The notes: generated by a model not told the origin, from the sequence alone. DNA of 53,725 bases from an uncultured Clostridia bacterium (GCA_944386115.1 CALWZV010000002.1:1-53725); one strand, 5' to 3'. Shown: positions 39,687 through 49,750, counted from the first letter of the stretch. Translations and numbers: made by a program.

Positions 39687-41081
39687 ATGAAAAGTTTTAG
39701 AGAAAAAATGATTGATTGGAAAAATAGGTTAAAAGATAGGCATATGCTTACAATTGTTGTAGTTTTATTAACGATTTGCATAGGAACAGGAATATATGCA
39801 TATAAAAAACAAACCGAATATAGACAAACAAGTGAAAATCAATATAATATGGCATTTTTTGAATTAGTAGATTATGTACAAAATGTAGAAAATTATTTAG
39901 CAAAATCATTAATTTCAAGTACTCCAGAAGCTGGAGCTGAAACATTAACAAATGTATGGAGAGAAGCAAATTTAGCACAAGTTTATCTATCAGAACTTCC
40001 AATTCAAACAAATGAACTTGCAAATACCGCAAGATTTTTAAATCAAGTAAGTGAATATAGTTATTCTTTATCTAGAAAAAATATTTATAATGAACCACTT
40101 ACAGATGAAGATTTCGATAATTTAAAACAATTGCATAATTATAGTGTTGAATTAGGAAATACTCTAAACCAATTATCAGTGGAAATGATGGAAGGTAAGA
40201 TAAGTTGGGGAGAATTAACAAAAAAAGGAGGAAATGTGTTTGCTAAGCAAGTTAGTAATTTCTCAAAATATAGTTTTGCAAACATAGATCAAAATTTTGG
40301 AGAATATGCAGGATTAATATATGATGGTGCATATTCAGAGCATATTCAAAATGTAGAGAAAAAAGGACTTACAGGTGAAAACATAGATGAAGAAACAGCA
40401 AAACAAAAAGCAGTTGAAATTGTAGGGAACGAAAAAATAAAAGAAATAACAAATAATGGACTAATTGAAAATGGGAATATAAATATATATGATTTTTCAA
40501 TTAAACTGCATAATGGTGATGATAATAACCCAATGAATATATCTATATCACAAAAAGGTGGACATCTAGTTTTAATGAATTACAATAGAAATATAGAAGC
40601 AGAAGTCATTTCACAAGAGGAGGCAAATGAAAAGGGAAAAGAATTTTTAGCAAATAATGGATTTCCAAACATGAAAGAAACTTATTATTTAAAAGAAGAT
40701 GGAATAGTTACAATAAATTATGCATATGAGCAAGATGGAGTAATAATGTATCCAGATTTGGTAAAAGTAAAAGTTGCTTTAGATAATGGAGAAATATTAG
40801 GAGCAGAAACTAGTGGATATTTAAATTCACATACGGAAAGAGACTTATCAGAACCAAAAATATCAGTAGAACAGGCAAAGGAAAATCTAAACAAGGACTT
40901 AGAAATATTAAGTGAAGGAATGGCAGTAATTCCAACAGAATGGAAAAGTGAAATATTATGTTATGAATTTAAAGGAAAAGTAGATGAAAATGAATTTTTA
41001 GTATATATAAATGCAGAAAATGGAAGAGAAGAAAATATTTTGGTAATAATAAATACACCAAATGGAACATTAACTATGTAA
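39687..41081 (+). CDS. ypeB: Spore germination protein YpeB
   Basis: A 464-residue YpeB with an N-terminal membrane helix (about 21-38), the helical YpeB domain (SENQYNMAFFELVDYVQNVE; WREANLAQVYLSELPI) and C-terminal PepSY-type repeats (about 245-460) rich in VxQAKENL-like segments. YpeB and SleB stabilise each other in the spore. The tight sleB-ypeB pair shows that the organism makes endospores. Start follows AGGAGGAAAAC. Confidence 0.95.
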   Translation: MKSFREKMIDWKNRLKDRHMLTIVVVLLTICIGTGIYAYKKQTEYRQTSENQYNMAFFELVDYVQNVENYLAKSLISSTPEAGAETLTNVWREANLAQVYLSELPIQTNELANTARFLNQVSEYSYSLSRKNIYNEPLTDEDFDNLKQLHNYSVELGNTLNQLSVEMMEGKISWGELTKKGGNVFAKQVSNFSKYSFANIDQNFGEYAGLIYDGAYSEHIQNVEKKGLTGENIDEETAKQKAVEIVGNEKIKEITNNGLIENGNINIYDFSIKLHNGDDNNPMNISISQKGGHLVLMNYNRNIEAEVISQEEANEKGKEFLANNGFPNMKETYYLKEDGIVTINYAYEQDGVIMYPDLVKVKVALDNGEILGAETSGYLNSHTERDLSEPKISVEQAKENLNKDLEILSEGMAVIPTEWKSEILCYEFKGKVDENEFLVYINAENGREENILVIINTPNGTLTM

Positions 41082-41288
41082 ATATAAGGCTTAATTTCTT
41101 GATATATAGCAAGTGTTATATATTTATAATAAATAGTTAAATTTGGTAAAAAAATAAAAATTTGCTTGATATAAAAACAATATAAAATGTGCAAAATAAG
41201 AATGTAGAAATAAAAATCTACAATAGATATTTATCATATTAAATATCTAATTGGCAAAAGCCGTTCTTATTGCATAGGAGGTAATGAT

Positions 41289-41456
41289 ATGTCTAGTAAA
41301 AATAGATTAATATCTGAAAAATTAAGAGAAGAAATAGCAAAAGAATTAGGAGTATATGAACAAGTAAAACAAGATGGAGGATGGGGAAATGTACCATCTA
41401 AGACATGTGGAAATATAGTCACAAAAGCAATTGAAATAGCAAATAAAAGAGTATAA
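41289..41456 (+). CDS. Small acid-soluble spore protein, alpha/beta type
   Basis: A 55-residue SASP, too short for most gene finders. It has KLREEIAKELGVYEQVKQDG (about 11-30), WGNVPSKTCGNIVTKAIEIA, with the GPR protease cut region and the conserved GNIVTKAIE block that binds spore DNA and shields it from UV. It has its own AGGAGG and is followed by a strong terminator. The 200-base leader contains inverted repeats (TAAGAA / TTCTTA; AGATATTTA / TAAATATCT) that may structure the mRNA. Confidence 0.9.
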   Translation: MSSKNRLISEKLREEIAKELGVYEQVKQDGGWGNVPSKTCGNIVTKAIEIANKRV

Positions 41457-41461
41457 GAAAT

Positions 41462-41492
41462 AAATATCTCCTGAATAAATCAGGAGATATTT
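41462..41492 (+). terminator. Terminator after the SASP gene
   Basis: Perfect 13-base inverted repeat AAATATCTCCTGA / TCAGGAGATATTT with a five-base loop, followed by an A/T tract. It may serve the converging gene on the minus strand as well. Confidence 0.8.
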
Positions 41493-41515
41493 ATATTTAA
41501 ATAAAATTTAAAACA

Positions 41516-42496
41516 TTAAAGTTCAGGCTCATAATCATCAGATTTTGAAAAATCATTTGAAGGTTCATTAGGTTCTACTGAAAATCCATTTTCAGGTGAG
41601 TAAACTATTTTCATTTTTTCTAATTCAGAAGTTGCATTTATCAACATAGCAATTCCATTTAGATATTCTTGAGAAGTAGGATAATAATATGGTGCAAAAT
41701 CTATATTATATCTTACAACTTCAGGTGAAACCTTTTTAAAAAGTTCTAGATATGGTAATAATTCATTGCTAATCATTGATTTATTATATACTATTTGATA
41801 AAGACTATTACTAACAGTACAATTACCATTGTTATCATAAACAATATCTATATATTTAGGATCTATACCACCTAAAGAATAAGATAGTTTATTTTTAATA
41901 ATATTTTCATAATCATCAGTAATTTTAGTAGAATAACATTTATTGCTTAATTCATTTGCAATTATTCCAAATTTTGATAAATTATACGATATATTTTCAT
42001 TGGTGTCTTCTGGTAACGAAGTTGTAGAAGAATCTGAATTAAGTGAATTTATACAACGATTATATTCTTGAAGTGCAAAAGCTAAATATTCATCATAATG
42101 ATTTTTTACAAATTCAATATCTTCAACAGGAACATTATTTTGAAAATATTTTAATAAAGTCTCTTCTGCTTGTGTTTTACCAGAAACATTTCCATTTCTA
42201 GAACCAAGATAATATCCAGAAGAAAATAACAAAGAACCACTTAAAATAAGAGCTAAAAGACGCCTTCTTATATGTTTACTTGGCGTGTAAATTTTTCCAG
42301 CTCTTGCATTTCCAACAAAATCTTCATCACCTTCTTCAGTATAACGAGTGTATGTGGTAGGATATTTATCTGGCATAAAACCTCTTCTTGGAAGAGGTCG
42401 TTTATTATTTTCATCGAAATTAAATGGAATATCAATTTTTTCAGGTGGGTTTTTAGATTTATTTCCATCAGGAAATTCAATTATTTTATTACTCAT
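41516..42496 (-). CDS. Unrecognised membrane protein with a long extracellular domain
   Basis: A 326-residue protein, starting MSNKIIEFPDGNKSKNPPEK. The N-terminal 75 residues are polar and basic and end in HIRRRLLALI, followed by one membrane helix (about 78-98). The outer part (about 100-326) is acidic and Asn/Ser-rich with no recognisable enzyme motif and ends in a short acidic tail (KSDDYEPEL). I chose the ATG after AGGATGTG. It stands alone on the minus strand between the SASP gene and murF. I do not recognise a family. Confidence 0.75.
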   Translation of the reverse strand: MSNKIIEFPDGNKSKNPPEKIDIPFNFDENNKRPLPRRGFMPDKYPTTYTRYTEEGDEDFVGNARAGKIYTPSKHIRRRLLALILSGSLLFSSGYYLGSRNGNVSGKTQAEETLLKYFQNNVPVEDIEFVKNHYDEYLAFALQEYNRCINSLNSDSSTTSLPEDTNENISYNLSKFGIIANELSNKCYSTKITDDYENIIKNKLSYSLGGIDPKYIDIVYDNNGNCTVSNSLYQIVYNKSMISNELLPYLELFKKVSPEVVRYNIDFAPYYYPTSQEYLNGIAMLINATSELEKMKIVYSPENGFSVEPNEPSNDFSKSDDYEPEL

Positions 42497-42648
42497 AAAA
42501 TTCACATCCTATTATAAACTATATACTAATTATAGCATATTTGAATAAAAAAATCAAAAAAATGCTTATATAATGCTGAAGAATATACATATTGATTTTT
42601 GATTGAATATAATATAAAATAATAAAAAAATAAAAAAGGAGTAATAAC

Positions 42649-44067
42649 ATGGAAAATAGCAAATCAATAACAGCTAAAGACATTATTGAAATTTGCAAAG
42701 GTGAATTAATATTAGGAAACAAAGATAAAGAAATAAAATCTTTTTCAAATGATACAAGAACATTAAAAAAAGGAGAAATGTATATTGGAATAAAAGGAGA
42801 AACCGTAGATGGAAATACATTTTATAAACAAGCATTAGAGTTAGGGGCTGTTGGATGTATAGTTCAAGATATAGAAATAGAGAATGATGTTAAAGAAAAA
42901 TATAATGATAGAATAATTATAAAAGTAGAAGACACAATAAAAGCATTACAAGAATTAGCAAAATATAAAAGAAGTAAATATAATATACCAGTAATAGCTG
43001 TAACAGGCAGTGTTGGAAAAACTAGCACAAAAGATATTATTGCAAGTGTTATGAAAGAAAAATTTAATGTATTAAAAACAAGTGGAAATTTTAACAATCA
43101 CATAGGATTACCACTTACAATATTAAAACTAGAAGAACATGATGCAATGGTAATTGAAATGGGAATGAACCATTTTGGAGAAATAAGTTTATTAACTAAA
43201 ATTGCAAAACCAACAGTGGCTGTGCTAACAAATATAGGAACAGCACATATAGGGATACTAGGCTCTAGAGAAAATATATTAAAAGCAAAATTGGAAATAT
43301 TAGAAGGAATGGAAGAAAATGCACCAATAATTATTAATAATGATAATGATTTATTACATAAATGGGAAGAAGAAAACAAAGAAGAACATAAAATAATCAC
43401 TTATGGAATTGAAAATAAAAGTGATTATATGGCAACAAATATAAAAAGAAAATGTGATGGAAGTATATTTGATATTTATATAAATAATATAAAATATGAA
43501 ATGGAAGTAGCAGTTGGAGGAGACCATTTTATATATAATAGTTTAGCAGGAATTGCAATAGGTAATTTATTTAAAATAGAACCAGAAAAAATAAAAAGCG
43601 GAATAAAAAACTTTGAGCTTACCAAAAGAAGAATGGAAATACTAAAATTTACAAATGATGTAACATTAATAAATGATAGTTATAATGCAAGTTATGATTC
43701 AGTAAAACCAGCAATTGAATATCTAGGTAAAACTGATGGAAATAGAAAAATAGCAGTATTAGGAGATATGTTAGAACTAGGTAAATATTCGAAAGAACTA
43801 CATGAAAAAGTAGGAGAAGAAGTAGAAAAAAATAAAATAGATTTATTAGTAGCAGTTGGCGAACTTTCAAAATATATTTCAGAAAAAGCAAGAAAACTTG
43901 GGATGAACAACGAAAATATAATAGAATGTAAGGATTCAGAAGAAGCTGGAAAGAAACTTAAAGAAATAATACAAAAAGGAGATACTATTTTATTAAAAGC
44001 ATCTAATGCTATGAAATTTAACAAAATAGTTGAAGAGCTAAATTATGGAGGGAATAAACATGAATAA
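42649..44067 (+). CDS. murF: UDP-MurNAc-tripeptide D-alanyl-D-alanine ligase MurF
   Basis: MurF adds D-Ala-D-Ala to the muropeptide precursor in the cytoplasm. The 472-residue protein has the N-terminal uridine domain (FSNDTRTLKKGEMYIGIKGE, about 30-49), the ATP motif VIAVTGSVGKTSTKDII (about 115-131), EMGMNHFGEI, NDSYNASYDSVKPA (about 344-357) and GDMLELG. The next gene, ddl, makes its D-Ala-D-Ala substrate and overlaps it by eight bases, so the two are translationally coupled. Confidence 0.96.
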   Translation: MENSKSITAKDIIEICKGELILGNKDKEIKSFSNDTRTLKKGEMYIGIKGETVDGNTFYKQALELGAVGCIVQDIEIENDVKEKYNDRIIIKVEDTIKALQELAKYKRSKYNIPVIAVTGSVGKTSTKDIIASVMKEKFNVLKTSGNFNNHIGLPLTILKLEEHDAMVIEMGMNHFGEISLLTKIAKPTVAVLTNIGTAHIGILGSRENILKAKLEILEGMEENAPIIINNDNDLLHKWEEENKEEHKIITYGIENKSDYMATNIKRKCDGSIFDIYINNIKYEMEVAVGGDHFIYNSLAGIAIGNLFKIEPEKIKSGIKNFELTKRRMEILKFTNDVTLINDSYNASYDSVKPAIEYLGKTDGNRKIAVLGDMLELGKYSKELHEKVGEEVEKNKIDLLVAVGELSKYISEKARKLGMNNENIIECKDSEEAGKKLKEIIQKGDTILLKASNAMKFNKIVEELNYGGNKHE

Positions 44068-45118
44068 AACAACAATAGCCGTAATATTTGGTGGAATGTC
44101 AGTAGAACATGATGTCTCTATTGCATCAGGCACAAGCGTAATTAAAAATTTGGATAAAGATAAATATAAAATTATTCCAATATACATAAGTAAAGAAGGA
44201 GAATGGTTTTTATATAAAAAAAATGTAGAAGAAATAGATAATTTAAAAGTAGGAGAAAAACTAGGTAATATAGAGAAAATAGAGAATTTATTTGACTATT
44301 TAAAACAAGTAGATATTGCTTTTCCTGTGTTACATGGACTATATGGAGAAGATGGAACAATACAAGGATTATTTGAAATGATGAAAATACCATATGTTGG
44401 ATCAAAAGTATTAGGATCTAGTATATCAATGGATAAAGCATATGCAAAAATAATATTCGAAAAAGCAAATATTAAACAAGCAAGATATGTATATATAAAA
44501 AAGTATGAAAATTCATATATATACGTCCTACCAGATTTTAGCGAAGAAATATTAACATTAGAAGAAATAATAAAAAAAGTTGAAGAAAAGTTAAAATACC
44601 CAATGTTTATAAAACCATCAAACTCAGGGTCATCATTAGGGATAAATAAAGCAAAAGATTCAAAAGATTTAGCAAAATTTATACAAAATGCAAGTGAATA
44701 TGATAGAAAAATATTAGTAGAAGAGGGAATTGATGGAACTGAAATAGAATGTTCAGTTTTAGGAAACGAAGAAGTAAAAGCATCTTGTACAGGAAAAATA
44801 TTGCCAGCAGATGAATTTTATACATATGAAGCTAAATATTATAACGAAAAATCAGAATGTATAATTCCATCTGGATTAGAAAAAGAAACAGAAGAAAAAA
44901 TAAAAAAGATAGCAATAAAAGCTTTCAAAGCAGTTGATGGCAAAGGATTATCAAGAGTAGACTTTTTAGTAAAAAAGAATAATGAAATATACATAAATGA
45001 AATAAACACAATGCCAGGTTTTACTGAAATAAGCATGTACTCCAAGTTATGGGAAGCAAGTGGAATCAGTTATAAGGAATTGTTAGAAAAATTAATAGAA
45101 CTAGCAAAAAGGAGTTAA
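44060..45118 (+). CDS. ddl: D-alanine-D-alanine ligase
   Basis: A 352-residue ATP-grasp ligase starting MNKTTIAVIFGGMSVEHDVS; the Ser/Glu of the EHD motif bind substrate. PVLHGLYGEDGTIQG (about 87-101), KPSNSGSSLGI (about 188-198) and YINEINTMPGFTEISMYSKL (about 308-327), the conserved C-terminal signature, are all present. It supplies D-Ala-D-Ala to MurF. Its start ATG lies inside the end of murF after GGAGGG. The phenolate tyrosine that gives D-Ala rather than D-Lac specificity cannot be placed by eye with certainty. Confidence 0.95.
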   Translation: MNKTTIAVIFGGMSVEHDVSIASGTSVIKNLDKDKYKIIPIYISKEGEWFLYKKNVEEIDNLKVGEKLGNIEKIENLFDYLKQVDIAFPVLHGLYGEDGTIQGLFEMMKIPYVGSKVLGSSISMDKAYAKIIFEKANIKQARYVYIKKYENSYIYVLPDFSEEILTLEEIIKKVEEKLKYPMFIKPSNSGSSLGINKAKDSKDLAKFIQNASEYDRKILVEEGIDGTEIECSVLGNEEVKASCTGKILPADEFYTYEAKYYNEKSECIIPSGLEKETEEKIKKIAIKAFKAVDGKGLSRVDFLVKKNNEIYINEINTMPGFTEISMYSKLWEASGISYKELLEKLIELAKRS

Positions 45119-45120
45119 TA

Positions 45121-45682
45121 ATGGATTATGATAATATAAAAGAAATCGTTAAAAATACTTTATCTGAGGAAAGATATTATCACTCTATATGTGTTGCAAA
45201 AAAATGTAAAGAACTTGCAAAAATATATAATATAGACGAAAGAGAAGCAATATTAGTTGGAATTGCACATGATATTGCAAAAGAAATGAGTGATGAAGAA
45301 AAAATAAAATATGCAAAAAAGAACAACATAGAAATAGACAATGTAGAAGAAAAACATTTGGGACTATTACATGCAAAAATAGGAGCAGATATATGCAAAA
45401 AACGATTTGGATTTACGGACAAAATGTGTACAGCGGTATTAGCACATACAACTGGATTACCAGACATGAATATGCTAGATAAAATACTATATGTTTCTGA
45501 CACATGTGGCGAAGACAGAAATTTTGATGATATAGAATATGTAAGAAATCTTGCAAAAGAAGATATTGATAAAGCAATGATTTATTTATTAGAACTAGAA
45601 ATAAAAAACAGAATAGAAAAGCGGTAAAGCTATACATATAAATACAGTACTTGCAAGAAATTCATTACTAAAAGAAAACTAA
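45121..45682 (+). CDS. yqeK: YqeK-type HD-domain hydrolase, read through a CGG recoding site
   Basis: YqeK enzymes hydrolyse diadenosine tetraphosphate (Ap4A). The 186-residue protein has YYHSICVAKKCKELA (about 20-34, metal-binding His), GIAHDIAKEM (HD at about 50-51) and HTTGLPDMNMLDKILYVSDTC. The zero frame ends CGG TAA at codon 168, which looks like a natural end. Skipping one C adds GKAIHINTVLARNSLLKEN, which matches the C-terminal KxIHxxTxxARN pattern of YqeK proteins. The length is then 3n+1. This is the easiest recoding site to overlook. The start overlaps the end of ddl closely (gap of two bases). Confidence 0.87.
45622..45625 (+). other. CGGT recoding site in yqeK
   Basis: AAG-C-GGT-AAA. 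The extra C is at 45622. The zero frame reads CGG TAA, so only family comparison reveals the site. Confidence 0.78.
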
Positions 45683-45764
45683 AATTTTATGTTAAATAGT
45701 ATTCCAAAATGCCTATACATGTGATATAATTTAAAAAGCTTAAACAAAAAAGGAGAAACATAAA

Positions 45765-46677
45765 ATGATTTTTAGGGACTATTACAGAATTCTGGAACTA
45801 GATACAAGTAAAGTCAGCCTAGAAGAAATAAAAGTAGCATATAGAAATTTAGCTAAAAAGTATCATCCAGATATAAATGTAGGTAACAAAAGAGCAGAAG
45901 AGAGATTTAAAGATATAAATGAAGCATACAGAGTACTGTCAAATAGTTCAAGTAAGAAAAAATATGACAGAATGTGGAATTCAAAAGTAGGAAGCAAAAA
46001 AAGATTACAAATTGAAGAAAAAGAATATAAAAGAAACAAAGATTCAGTATTTAGTGATTTTTTTAACATGTTTTTTGGAAATATAAAAGAAACATTAGAA
46101 GAAAAAGAAATATTAAATAAAAATAAAGAAAAAGCCATAAAAGGCGAAAACATAGAAACAGAAATAAATATAACAATTGAAGAAGCTTTTTATGGGATGC
46201 AGAAAAAAATTTCACTAAGAACAATTGATGGGAAAATGAAGACATTTACAGTAAAAGTGCCAGCTGGAATTAGAAATAATGAGAAAATAAGATTAATTGG
46301 TCAGCGGTAAAGCTGGAGTAAATGGAGGTAATAATGGAGATTTATTTATAAAAATAAATATAAAAAATGGACCAAAGTTTACTTTAAATGGTTATGACTT
46401 AATAGAAGACTTAAAAATTTCGCCATGGGAAGCGGCACTAGGAGCAAGGGTTAATATAACTGGAATAGATGAAACAATATCTTTATATATACCACCAGGA
46501 ATACAAAGTGGAGAAAAAATAAAAATTCCTAAAAAGGGTTATAAAGATGGAAAAGGATCAAGAGGAGATTTAGTAGCAGAAATAAAAATAATGGTACCTA
46601 AAAAAATGACAAATGAAGAAAGCGAATTATTTAAAAAACTACAAGAAATTTCTCAATTCAAACCGAGAAGCGAATAA
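45765..46677 (+). CDS. DnaJ/CbpA-type co-chaperone, read through a CGG recoding site
   Basis: A 303-residue J-protein. The J domain (about 4-70) has [20 protein letters not shown] and the catalytic [10 protein letters not shown] (HPD). A charged linker follows, then the two C-terminal substrate-binding domains (about 125-303). There is no cysteine-rich zinc finger, so it is CbpA-like and not DnaJ proper. The zero frame ends at CGG TAA after codon 180; skipping one C gives [21 protein letters not shown], the invariant G-x-G turn of the family, and a 303-residue protein of length 3n+1. It probably stimulates DnaK. Confidence 0.92.
46305..46308 (+). other. CGGT recoding site in the DnaJ-type gene
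   Basis: CAG-C-GGT-AAA. The extra C is at 46305 and GGT is Gly181 of GQGKAG. The zero frame reads CGG TAA. Confidence 0.87.
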
Positions 46678-46699
46678 TTTACATAATGCACAAAAATTA

Positions 46700-46729
46700 T
46701 TGACAAAAATTAGTATAATATAGTATAAT
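46700..46729 (+). promoter_or_regulatory. Sigma-A-like promoter
   Basis: TTGACA at 46700-46705 and TATAAT at 46724-46729 with an 18-base spacer, about 55 bases before the next gene. A second TATAAT lies at 46714-46719 but is too close to the -35 box. Confidence 0.7.
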
Positions 46730-46785
46730 AAAAATATGTGAAACAAAAGAATAAATGTACATAGAAGGAATGGGGTGTTTTATAA

Positions 46786-47295
46786 ATGGAGGAAATGTTA
46801 GGTAAACATTTTAGTATAACAGACCCTAAGGATGTAAATACAGTAATATATAAAATAAATGAAACAGAAAAAGAATTCTTAAAAGATTCTCCCAAATACA
46901 CAGTAGAAAGATTAGATTATACTGAACAAATAATAGGAGAAAATAAAAAGAAAACTTTTTTCATTGATGAACCTAATAAAGATAAGGATCAATTGGTTAT
47001 TTTATCATTTGGAAAAGAAAAAGTAGTTGTAAATGTTGGAATACTAGAAGGAATGCAGGTTAAAATATCAAAAAAACCAATTCCAATGAAATTTAAAACT
47101 TTATATAGTGAAAAAGAAGAAGAGTATAAAGACTTTACATATACACCAAATTTAAAAAGACCTATTTCTATTATAGATCCTGAAACTACAGAAGAAATAA
47201 AGCCAACTTTATATTATGATGAAAAAACAAATGAAGTAAAAGGAAAGTGTAAATTAAAACCATATAAAAGTTACTTCGCCTTTGAAATTAGATAG
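46786..47295 (+). CDS. Unrecognised 169-residue cytoplasmic protein
   Basis: It has no signal peptide, membrane helix or cysteine pair. It is charged, with many Lys and Glu, and begins MEEMLGKHFSITDPKDVNTV. A central block (VILSFGKEKVVVNVGILEGM) and a C-terminal block (ISIIDPETTEEIKPTLYYDEK) look like beta-strand units. I do not recognise a family. A good promoter precedes it, and it is followed within 33 bases by a basic protein and then a VirD4-type gene, so it may belong to that secretion-related group. Confidence 0.65.
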   Translation: MEEMLGKHFSITDPKDVNTVIYKINETEKEFLKDSPKYTVERLDYTEQIIGENKKKTFFIDEPNKDKDQLVILSFGKEKVVVNVGILEGMQVKISKKPIPMKFKTLYSEKEEEYKDFTYTPNLKRPISIIDPETTEEIKPTLYYDEKTNEVKGKCKLKPYKSYFAFEIR

Positions 47296-47327
47296 CAGTG
47301 GAAGGAAGTAAGAAAGAAGGGAATTTT

Positions 47328-47678
47328 ATGAATGATAAAATATCAAACTCGCCAGAACTTGTTGCTATGATGCCAGTTGTAGGTAAAGAAAACAAATTAG
47401 AATTGCCAAAAGAAAATGGAATTGCAAATAAAGAAGTGGAAATTGGAGCAGATTATATAACTATACCAGTATATAAACATGAAATTAATCTTGAAAAAGG
47501 CACAAGAGAGGTAAATGGAAACGTAATATCAAATATAGACGAAGAAACAAGAAAAAGATTAAACAATAAAGCAATGAAAAGCAAAGGAGAAGTAAGCAAA
47601 GAAGAAAATATTAATACATCTGTACCTAAAAAAAGAGGAAGAAAACCAAAAGCAAATTTAGGAGAAAAAGCAGAATAA
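47328..47678 (+). CDS. Small basic protein with AT-hook-like tail
   Basis: A 116-residue protein. The N-terminal half is neutral (ELVAMMPVVGKENKLELPKE); the C-terminal part ends in VPKKRGRKPKANLGEKAE, a typical AT-hook core (RGRKP) that binds the minor groove of A/T-rich DNA. The sequence between is polar and probably disordered. I chose the ATG after GAAGGG. It lies 41 bases before the VirD4-type gene, so a DNA-bridging or relaxosome-like role is possible but unproven. Confidence 0.65.
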   Translation: MNDKISNSPELVAMMPVVGKENKLELPKENGIANKEVEIGADYITIPVYKHEINLEKGTREVNGNVISNIDEETRKRLNNKAMKSKGEVSKEENINTSVPKKRGRKPKANLGEKAE

Positions 47679-47719
47679 TAAATTCGGCAAAAGTATGTAA
47701 CTAAAGAGAAGGTGGGAAA

Positions 47720-49704
47720 ATGTTTGATAAAATAAGAAGAGGAATAAAAAAAATAAAAAATAAATTAATTGTAGGAGCAATACTATGGGTAATAATAACC
47801 ATAGTATTTGTTTCGCCTTTATCAATAGCTATTCATGATATAAGTTTAAATCCAAATGAAGATGGATTTGTAGTATTTATAGAATCAATAGGAGAACGTT
47901 TAGGAAAACCATTCTCAAATTTGGGATTAATTTTTTCTAAAGAATATATTGGTTCTTTTTTTAGTACACTATGGAAATTTACAATATTATACATAATTGT
48001 AGCAGCAGTTGGAATTGCAAAGGCAATGCCAAAACATGAATATGATGATATAGAGCATGGTTCAAGTGATTGGTCAGAAAATGGAGAACAATACAAAGTA
48101 TTAAGTAAAAATAAAGGAATATTATTAGCTGAAAAACATTATTTGCCTTTAAACAAAAGGGGAAATATAAATGTATTAGTAGTTGGACGGTTCTGGATCA
48201 CGGAAAATCAGCTTCATATGTTATACCAAATGCATATCAACTCTTAGGGTCATATGTATTTACAGATCCAAAAGGTGAGTTATATGATAAAACAGCAGGA
48301 TACTTCAAAGCAAAAGGATATGACATAAAAATATTAAATCTTGTAAAACCACAAAATAGTGATGGTTATAATCCATTAATGCATGTAAAAAGTGAGCTAG
48401 ATGTTGATGTTATAGCAAATACAATAGTAAGAGGACAATCAGACACATCAAATGAAAAAGATCCATACTGGACAGACATGTCTGAAATGTTATTAAAAGC
48501 ACTTATATATTATTTATTAGCAACAAGACCAGAAGAAGAGCAAAATATTGCAAGCTGTGCAGAACTTGTAAGAGCAGCAAACAACAATGGTGGAGAAAAT
48601 CTACTTAGTGATTTAATAAACGAATTACCATATGATCATCCAGCAAGAATGTATTATAAATCAATAGAAATAGCACCAGACAAAACATATAGTTCTATAT
48701 TAAGCTCTTTACAATCAAAATTAGGAAAATTTGATTCAAAAGAAATTGCAGAACTAACATCAACAAACACAATAGATTTTGAAGATATAGGAAAAAAGAA
48801 AACAGTAGTATATGTTATTTCATCAGATACACATTCAGCATATGACTTTTTGCTAACAATATTTTTCTCGCAAATGATACAACAATTATATGATTATGCA
48901 GACAATAATGGAGGAGCAGTAAAAGTACCAATATTTTTTATATTAGATGAGTTTGCAAACATAGGAAAAATACCAGACTTTGATAAAAAGATATCAACAA
49001 GTAGAAGTAGAAAAATATCATTTAGTGTAATATTACAAAATTTAGATCAGCTTGAAGCTGTATATAAAGAAAACCATGAAACAATAATGGGTAATTGCGA
49101 CACGCACTTGTTTTTAGGAAGCAACTCTCAAAAAACCGTAGAATATTTTTCAAAAGCACTAGGAGAAAAAACAATTTCCAGAGATAGTATATCAATAAAT
49201 AAAGATAAAGACGATTGGAAACAAGGAAAAAGTGTTTCAGATCAAATTATGGCAAGAGCATTGTTAACACCAGATGAATTAAGAAGACTAGAAAATGACA
49301 CCTGCATAATATATGAAAAAGGAATTAAACCAATAAAAGCAAAAAAATATTATTACTTTGATTACTATACAGCAAAATTAGCAGAAAAATACCCAGCAAA
49401 TCATAATAATATAGAAAAAATTGAAAGAGGAAATTGGAGAAAATATAATCCTTACAAACCATATGAAGACAATGAAGAAGAAAGAGAAGAAACAAAAATA
49501 GAATCATTAGATGATTTATTTGAAGATGATATTGGAAAAAATACAAATAATGAAGAAAAATTAAATGAAGTGGAAATTGAAGGAGAAGCACCAATGTTAC
49601 CACAAGAAGAAGTCCCAGAAATCCAGAAGGAAGAAGATTTGCAAAAACAATTAGAAGCAAAATTTGATGAAATATTTGGAACAAATACTGAAGATAATAA
49701 ATAA
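47720..49704 (+). CDS. VirD4/TraG-type coupling protein (copy 2), read through two CGG recoding sites
   Basis: A 660-residue coupling ATPase. Two membrane helices (about 16-36, 82-102) precede the ATPase domain. The zero frame breaks at codon 157. Skipping one C at 48188 and one at 48201 gives NVLVVGGSGSGKSASYVIPN (about 150-169), the classic Walker A of TraG/VirD4, with FTDPKGELYDKTAGY (about 178-192) and Walker B FFILDEFANIGKIPD (about 410). The length is 3n+2. The C-terminal 110 residues are strongly acidic. Both recoded glycines lie in the P-loop. It may use a different substrate set from copy 1 and is not beside the other T4SS genes. Confidence 0.9.
48188..48191 (+). other. CGGT recoding site 1 in the VirD4-type gene
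   Basis: GGA-C-GGT-TCT. The extra C is at 48188 and GGT is Gly157, in the first half of the Walker A loop. Confidence 0.87.
48201..48204 (+). other. CGGA recoding site 2 in the VirD4-type gene
   Basis: TCA-C-GGA-AAA. The extra C is at 48201 and GGA is Gly161, the glycine before Lys-Ser. Only three codons separate it from site 1. Confidence 0.87.
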
Positions 49705-49713
49705 AAAAAGTGG

Positions 49714-49750
49714 CTTTATCTATTATAAAAATAGATAAAGTTATTTTTTT
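49714..49750 (+). terminator. Terminator after the VirD4-type gene
   Basis: Inverted repeat CTTTATCTATT / AATAGATAAAG with a five-base loop, followed by a T-rich run (TTATTTTTTT). Confidence 0.85.
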
